This document shows, one piece after another, positions 59,226 to 64,000 of a stretch of 64,000 nt of DNA (positions within the stretch are counted from its first letter, which is position 1; every line of letters begins with the position of its first letter). The position numbers and the translations under genes were made by a program. Location of the stretch: assembly GCA_963737405.1 (NCBI GenBank), contig CAVTSL010000012.1:248001-312000 (forward strand), read 5' to 3'. Source of the stretch: JACCTU01 sp963737405. GTDB lineage: Bacteria; Actinomycetota; Thermoleophilia; Gaiellales; Gaiellaceae. The notes beneath the pieces are model-generated. The model did no database searches, was not told the origin of the DNA, and worked only from the letters and a program-made list of their open reading frames with translations.

Positions 59226-60157
59226 GCGTTGCGGAGCGCACCGCGGTCGACTGGCTGCTCGAGTCGAGCGAGCCGGCGATCCGGTACCTCGCCCGCCGCG
59301 ACCTCCTCGACGAGGAGGCACAGGACGATGCCGCACGCATCCTCGACGGGCCGATCGTCCGGACGCTCCTCGACGCCCCGAGCGACGGTCATCCGTACAA
59401 GAAGTGGACCGGCGCTCACTGGCGTCTGGTCTCGCTCGTCGAGCACGCGGTGCCGCCGGGCGAGCCACGCGCCGTCGCAGCCACCGAGCCCGTGCTCGAC
59501 TGGCTCTGCAGTGACGGACACCGGCGCAGCGTCCGGATCATCGACGGGCTGGCGCGGCGATGCGCCTCGCAGGAGGGAAACGCGATCGCGGTCTGCGTTC
59601 GGCTCGGTCTCGCCGGTGACGACCGCGTCGAGTTCCTCGCACGGTCGCTCGTGGAATGGCAGTGGCCGGACGGCGGCTGGAACTGCGACAAGAAGGCAAG
59701 CGGGCGGAGCTCGTCGTTCCACGAGTCGCTTCCGCCGATGTGGGGGCTGCACGAGTACGCCGTCGCGACGGGCGCCGAGTGGGCGCGCGACGCCGCGCAC
59801 CGCGCCGCAGAGATGTTCCTTGCGAAGCGCCTGTTCCGCTCACCGCGCACCGGCGAGGTGCTTCGCCGAAGCTACCTCGACCTCCGCTATCCGCCGTTCT
59901 GGCACTACGACGTGCTCCAGGCACTGCTCGTGCTCTCGCGGCTCGGGCTCGTCCGCGACGCGCGCGCCGCCGAAGCGCTCGACGAGGTCGAGGCGCGACG
60001 CCTCCCCGACGGGCGCTGGCGGCCGAACGGGTACTGGTGGCTGAAGCCCGGCTCGAACGGGAGCAACGTCGAGGTCGTCGACTGGGGACGCGGCGGACCG
60101 AGCGAGATGCTCACGTTGAACGCGTTGCGCGTGCTCCGTGCCGCGGGGCGCGCGTGA
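59222..60157 (+). CDS. Alpha/alpha-toroid (squalene-hopene cyclase/prenyltransferase-like) protein
   Basis: Protein of 311 residues with the repeated helical pattern of terpene-cyclase and prenyltransferase folds: SLVEWQWPDGGWNCDKKASG (a QW-like motif) and YPPFWHYDVLQALLVLSRLG. It is much shorter than a full hopene cyclase and lacks a DxDD catalytic motif, so it is probably a single-domain member with non-cyclase function. ATGA overlap with the aminotransferase, GTGA overlap with the FAH gene. Confidence 0.65.
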   Translation: MSVAERTAVDWLLESSEPAIRYLARRDLLDEEAQDDAARILDGPIVRTLLDAPSDGHPYKKWTGAHWRLVSLVEHAVPPGEPRAVAATEPVLDWLCSDGHRRSVRIIDGLARRCASQEGNAIAVCVRLGLAGDDRVEFLARSLVEWQWPDGGWNCDKKASGRSSSFHESLPPMWGLHEYAVATGAEWARDAAHRAAEMFLAKRLFRSPRTGEVLRRSYLDLRYPPFWHYDVLQALLVLSRLGLVRDARAAEALDEVEARRLPDGRWRPNGYWWLKPGSNGSNVEVVDWGRGGPSEMLTLNALRVLRAAGRA

Positions 60158-60834
60158 CGATCCGTCGGCTCTGGCAGGAACGCTTCGGCATCGACGCACC
60201 GCGGAAGATCGTGTGCGTCGGGCTGAACTACGTCGACCACGCGGCTGAGGGCGGCCGCGACGCGCCCGACGCGCCGATCCTGTTCGCGAAGTTCTCGACC
60301 GCGCTCATCGGACCGGGCGAGTCGATCGTGCTCCCGCGAGAGGAGACGCACGTCGACTCAGAGGCCGAGCTCGCGGTGGTGATCGGCGAAGCCGGACGGA
60401 GGATTCCCGTCGGCGACGCGCTCGCACACGTCGCCGGCTACACGGTCGCGAACGACGTCAGCGCGCGCACGATCCAGCGCAAGGACGGCCAGTGGGTGCG
60501 GGCGAAGAGCTTCGACACGTTCGGGCCGCTCCTCCCGGAGCTCGTCCCGGTCGGCGAGCTCGGCGACGGCTCCGGGCTGCGCATCACGCAGCGACTCAAC
60601 GGCGAGACGCTCCAGGATGCGAGCACGGGCGACCTGATCTTCGACGTGCCGACGCTCGTCGCCTACGCGTCGGGCGCCTTCACGCTCGAGCCCGGCGACG
60701 TGATCCTCACCGGCACGCCGTCGGGCGTCGGGATCTTCCGCGACCCGCCCGTCGCGATGCAGGAAGGCGACACGGTCGAGATCGAGATCGAGCGCGTCGG
60801 CGTCCTCGCGAACCCGGTCGTCGCGGAGCGCTAA
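60154..60834 (+). CDS. Fumarylacetoacetate hydrolase family protein
   Basis: FAH-family protein of 226 residues, GTG start at 60154. KIVCVGLNYVDHAAEGG, the metal motif DSEAELAVVIGEAGR, GYTVANDVSARTIQRKDGQW, KSFDTFGPLLPELVPVGEL and GDVILTGTPSGVGIF are all present. Members hydrolyse or decarboxylate beta-diketo acids and related compounds in catabolism. The acidic metal ligands are kept, so activity is expected; the substrate is unknown. Confidence 0.9.
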   Translation: MTIRRLWQERFGIDAPRKIVCVGLNYVDHAAEGGRDAPDAPILFAKFSTALIGPGESIVLPREETHVDSEAELAVVIGEAGRRIPVGDALAHVAGYTVANDVSARTIQRKDGQWVRAKSFDTFGPLLPELVPVGELGDGSGLRITQRLNGETLQDASTGDLIFDVPTLVAYASGAFTLEPGDVILTGTPSGVGIFRDPPVAMQEGDTVEIEIERVGVLANPVVAER

Positions 60835-60879
60835 CACCGCGCAGGTTTTCGACCGGGTGGCTCCGGCGAAGCCAACGGC

Positions 60880-63075
60880 ATGGCCGCGCTCGCCTGGATC
60901 ATCGTTCGGCTCAGGCTCGCGATCGTCGCTGCCTGGCTCGTCGCCGCGGTCGCCGCGGTCGCCTACCTGCCGGACCTCCACGAGTCCGGCGACCAGCAGG
61001 AGCTGCTCGGGCTCGTGCCCGACAACGCCAAGGCGCTCGCCGCGGGCGTCCGCTCGACCGAGCTCTTCTCGGTGCCCGTGATCGCGGAGACCGCCGTGGT
61101 GCAACGCGATCCCGACGGTCTGTCGAGACCGGCGCTCCAGCGCATCGCGCTGCGCGCGAAGCGGATCGCCGACGGGCAGGACCCCGAGCTCAACGAGATC
61201 GAGGCCGCGCTTCCGATCGTGAACCTCGACAACGTCGTCCCCGGCTCGCGCGAGTCGGGGACGACCGCGATCACCTTCCTCCATTTCGACCCGTCGAAGA
61301 CCGATCTCGACGACCAGGACGAGCTCGCGCACCGCTTCGCGGAGAAGTACGTCCGCTTTCCCGACGACGGGCTCGTCGGGGTGACAGGCGTCGTCCCTGC
61401 GCGGATGGAAGAGTGGCGACAGATCGCGGCCGGACTTCCGTGGGTGACCGTCGCGACGATCGCGCTGATCGCGCTGATCCTCGGCATCCACTTCCGATCG
61501 CCGGTCGCACCGCTCGTAACGCTCTTCGCCGCCGGTGTCTCGTACGTCGTCTCGCTGCGGACGGTCGGCGTGATCGGCTCGCACCTCGACGTCTCGATCC
61601 CGCGCGACGCGGAGCCGGTGCTCGTCGTCCTCCTGCTCGGGGTCGTGACCGACTACGCCGTCTTCTTCCTCCACGGGATGCGCGAGCGCCTCGCCGAAGG
61701 CGACGAGCGCGTTGCGGCGGCGCAGCGGGCGACGGCCGACAACCTGCCGATCGTCCTCACCGCCGGTCTGATCGTCGCCGGCGGCACGGCCGCGCTCGTC
61801 GCCGGTCGGCTCGACTTCTTCCGCGCGTTCGGCCCCGGGATGGCGCTCACCGTGCTGATCAGCCTGCTCGTGGCGGTGACGCTCGTGCCGGCAACGATGG
61901 CGATCCTCGGTCGCGGCCTCTTCTGGCCGTCGCGCCGGCTCGAGCCTCCGCGCGAGCGGCCGAGCGCGCTCGCGCGCTTCGTGACGACGCGGCCCGTGGC
62001 GCTCGTGATCGCCACGCTCTCGCTGGCGGGCCTCGCGCTGGGCGCCCGCGGCCTCGCCGAGACGAACCTGGGGCTCACCCAGATCGTGGGTCTTCCGGGC
62101 GACTCCGAGCCGCGCGTCGCGGAGCGCGCCGCGGCGGCCGGGTTCGCGCCGGGCATCGTCGCGCCGGCCGTCGTCCTCGTCGAGGGCGTCGACAGGCGAC
62201 TCGACCTCCCTGGCCTGATCCGCCTCGGCCGGTTGCTGGACGACGAGCCCGGCGTCGCCGCGACGGTCGGCCCGGGCAGCGCGGCCGCGCGCGAAGTGCC
62301 CGGGCTCGTGCTCTCGGGAAAGGCGCCGGCCGCGCGCTACCTCGTCGTCCTCGACCACGAGCCCCACGGCGGCCCGGCGATCGACACGGTCGACCGCCTG
62401 CGCAGCCGGATGCCGTCGCTCCTCGAACGGTCCGGGCTCCCCGACGCACGGGTCTCGTACGCGGGCGACACCGCGCTCGCGGCGGAGACGGTCGACACGA
62501 TCACCCACGACCTCGTGCGCATCGGCCTCGCCGCGTTCCTCGTCAACTTCCTCCTGCTGGCGCTGTTCCTGCGCTCGCTCGTCGCCCCGCTCTACCTCGT
62601 CCTCGCCAGCACGCTCGCCCTCGCGGCGAGCATCGGCCTGACGACCCTCGTCTTCCAGGGCTTCCTCGGCCACGACGAGCTGACGTACTTCGTCCCGTTC
62701 GCCGTGGCGGTGCTGCTGCTCTCGCTCGGCTCGGACTACAACGTCTTCGTCGTCGGCCGGATCTGGCAGACCGCCGAGGAGATGCCGCTCCGGGAGGCGG
62801 TCGCGACGGCTGCCCCGCGCGCCTCGCGGGCGATCGGCGTCGCAGGCCTCGCGCTCGCCTGCTCGTTCGCCGCCCTCGCGCTGATCGACCTGCGCCAGTT
62901 CCGCGAGTTCGCGTTCGCGATGACGGTGGGCATCCTGCTCGACGCCTTCGTGATCCGCGCGCTGCTGATCCCGGCGCTGATCTCGCTCGTCGGCGACCTC
63001 AGCTGGTGGCCGCGCACGCCTCGGACCAAAAAAATTCGCCGAGCCGGTTGTGCTTTCGTCCGTTCATCCGACTGA
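60880..63075 (+). CDS. MMPL/RND-family membrane transporter
   Basis: Membrane protein of 731 residues with two repeated halves, each of one helix, a large outer domain and five helices: first half with WVTVATIALIALILGIHFRS and VLVVLLLGVVTDYAVFFLHG, second with FLVNFLLLALFLRSLVAPLY and VLLLSLGSDYNVFVVGRIWQ. The Asp-Tyr pairs (TDYAVF, SDYNVF) are the proton-relay site of MmpL proteins. These transport lipids or small hydrophobic molecules in actinobacteria. It ends in an odd tail (TKKIRRAGCAFVRSSD) starting at the A7 tract, where an indel could have changed the true end. Likely cotranscribed with the three genes before it, 45 bases away. Confidence 0.9.
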   Translation: MAALAWIIVRLRLAIVAAWLVAAVAAVAYLPDLHESGDQQELLGLVPDNAKALAAGVRSTELFSVPVIAETAVVQRDPDGLSRPALQRIALRAKRIADGQDPELNEIEAALPIVNLDNVVPGSRESGTTAITFLHFDPSKTDLDDQDELAHRFAEKYVRFPDDGLVGVTGVVPARMEEWRQIAAGLPWVTVATIALIALILGIHFRSPVAPLVTLFAAGVSYVVSLRTVGVIGSHLDVSIPRDAEPVLVVLLLGVVTDYAVFFLHGMRERLAEGDERVAAAQRATADNLPIVLTAGLIVAGGTAALVAGRLDFFRAFGPGMALTVLISLLVAVTLVPATMAILGRGLFWPSRRLEPPRERPSALARFVTTRPVALVIATLSLAGLALGARGLAETNLGLTQIVGLPGDSEPRVAERAAAAGFAPGIVAPAVVLVEGVDRRLDLPGLIRLGRLLDDEPGVAATVGPGSAAAREVPGLVLSGKAPAARYLVVLDHEPHGGPAIDTVDRLRSRMPSLLERSGLPDARVSYAGDTALAAETVDTITHDLVRIGLAAFLVNFLLLALFLRSLVAPLYLVLASTLALAASIGLTTLVFQGFLGHDELTYFVPFAVAVLLLSLGSDYNVFVVGRIWQTAEEMPLREAVATAAPRASRAIGVAGLALACSFAALALIDLRQFREFAFAMTVGILLDAFVIRALLIPALISLVGDLSWWPRTPRTKKIRRAGCAFVRSSD

Positions 63076-63078
63076 CTT
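63028..63078 (+). repeat. Right copy of A7 direct repeat
   Basis: Seven A, TT, CGCCGAG, a 24-base spacer and CCGACTGAC, followed by TTT. It overlaps the end of the MMPL gene, whose TGA lies within CCGACTGAC. See the left copy at 57794-57839. Confidence 0.4.
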
Positions 63079-63246
63079 TCCGCTTCCGCGTACAGCCGCC
63101 CGGATCAACTTCGACCTAGTCACACTCCGTGCTCGGCGCATGGGGAACGTATCCGGTTGCAAGGGGTCCGGCAAGAGCGTGTCCGACGAAACTTCTCGCA
63201 AATTGCACTCGTCAATGCGACACGCACCTGAGACCATGTGCGTGCG

Positions 63247-64000
63247 ATGCCCGACGTCTACCTGACGATCGCGACGGCGGACACCGAGACGCAGGGGCGG
63301 CTCGCCGAGATCCTCGAGCTCCGCGCGGCGGACCCGGACCAGCGGGCGATGCTCGAGCGGTATACCGCGCAGCTCGAGCTTCCGGCGCGCGCCCGAATCC
63401 TCGAGGTCGGATGCGGGACCGGCCCGGTGTCGCGCCACCTCGCGACCCTGCCCGGCGCCGAGACGGTCGTGGGCGTGGATCCCTCGCCCGTCTTCGTCGA
63501 CCGCGCCCGGGCGCTCGCGGACGATCCGAAGCTCTCGTTCCACGTGGGCGACGCACGCGAGCTTCCGCTGCCCGACGCGTCGGCCGACTGCGTGGTCTTC
63601 CACACCGTGCTGTGCCACGTCGACGGCGTCGAGAACGCGCTCGCAGAGGCGCATCGGGTCTGCCGTCCCGGCGGCACGCTGGCCGTGTTCGACGGGGACT
63701 ACGCGACCATCACCGTCGCGACCACCGACGACGATCCACTCCAGGCGTGCGTCGACGCGGCGATCGCCGGCCTGGTGCACGACCCCTGGATCATGCGGCG
63801 ACTGCCTCGACTGATTCAGGAGGCGGGCTTCGAGCTCGCGCGGGTCGAGGGACATGCGTACACGACCACCGGCTCGGCTTACATGACCACGATCGTGGAA
63901 CGGGGTGCCGACGAGCTGGCCGCCGCGGGTGTGGTCGGCGCCCGAGGCGCCGAGGCCCTCAAGGCGGAGGCGCACGCGCGCGTCGCGAGCGGCCGGTTCT
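63247..64000 (+). CDS. Class I SAM methyltransferase, cut by window end
   Basis: Methyltransferase with at least 251 residues in the window. Motif I is RILEVGCGTGPVSRHL, followed by VVGVDPSPVFVDRARALADD, DARELPLPDASADCVVFHTV and HRVCRPGGTLAVFDGDYATI. It resembles small-molecule methyltransferases of the UbiE-like group. ATG at 63247. The 170 bases between the MMPL stop and this start have no clear promoter; the end lies outside the window. Confidence 0.85.
   Translation, partial: MPDVYLTIATADTETQGRLAEILELRAADPDQRAMLERYTAQLELPARARILEVGCGTGPVSRHLATLPGAETVVGVDPSPVFVDRARALADDPKLSFHVGDARELPLPDASADCVVFHTVLCHVDGVENALAEAHRVCRPGGTLAVFDGDYATITVATTDDDPLQACVDAAIAGLVHDPWIMRRLPRLIQEAGFELARVEGHAYTTTGSAYMTTIVERGADELAAAGVVGARGAEALKAEAHARVASGRF

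Overview
The window is very GC-rich, densely packed DNA, with almost every intergenic gap under 200 bases. It carries actinobacterial hallmarks: F420/LLM-type and PPOX-type oxidoreductase families, class III cyclase/AAA/TPR receptors, many GTG starts, and TANNNT -10 boxes placed directly at start codons. The gene content resembles class Thermoleophilia (Gaiella/Solirubrobacter-like); this placement is inferred, since no rRNA or marker phylogeny is available. No tRNA, rRNA, IS element, phage or CRISPR array was seen.

Layout. 1-7.2 kb: a cyclase-ATPase receptor, an orphan histidine kinase, a DUF4234 protein and a class V aminotransferase. 7.2-12.2 kb: the replicative polymerase dnaE followed by SnoaL-like and ABM-like genes. 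12.3-14.7 kb: a small islet in which a membrane-anchored TIR protein sits between two PIN-domain toxin-antitoxin pairs. 14.7-23 kb: a complete sugar-uptake cluster (LacI regulator divergent from solute-binding protein, two permeases, two ATPases and a GH1 beta-glucosidase, with 4-base start/stop overlaps). 23-26 kb: an indel-rich stretch with a voltage-sensor potassium channel, two DUF4236 genes and two small secreted cysteine proteins. 26-33.4 kb: a coupled operon of D-aminoacylase, methyltransferase, UbiA-like membrane protein and cyclase-ATPase, divergent from a gamma-glutamyltransferase. 33.4-44.4 kb: two MFS exporters, an HExxH membrane protein, VOC proteins, YbaK-like, PPOX-DUF1835 fusion, LLM oxidoreductase, HxlR and TetR regulators and a TAP-like hydrolase. 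44.4-52.6 kb: an eIF2B-like protein, a transmembrane protein with ten HDEATLAARGI repeats, a cNMP-binding protein, a PAS-GAF histidine kinase, a TPR protein and a PRC-barrel protein. 52.6-57.7 kb: an SDR coupled to a cyclase-ATPase-LuxR regulator, an XRE regulator and small ORFs. 57.8-64 kb: aminotransferase, terpene-cyclase-like, FAH and MMPL genes between two short A7-containing direct repeats, then a methyltransferase cut by the window end.

How the genes relate. The best-supported pathway unit is the LacI/ABC/GH1 cluster: oligosaccharide import and hydrolysis under a repressor that binds a 13-bp motif present on both sides of the divergent promoter region. Signalling dominates the rest: three class III cyclase-like receptors, one cNMP-binding protein, two related orphan histidine kinases and five one-component regulators, most next to likely targets. 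The strongest candidates for something undescribed are the repeat protein at 45.3-46.4 kb and the TIR/double toxin-antitoxin islet.

Data quality. At least eight genes, including dnaE, are interrupted by single-base indels, most of them in short G/C runs. The likeliest cause is assembly or sequencing error rather than gene decay, although the 22.6-26 kb stretch is hit unusually hard. Coordinates of interrupted genes below span the whole gene across its frameshifts.
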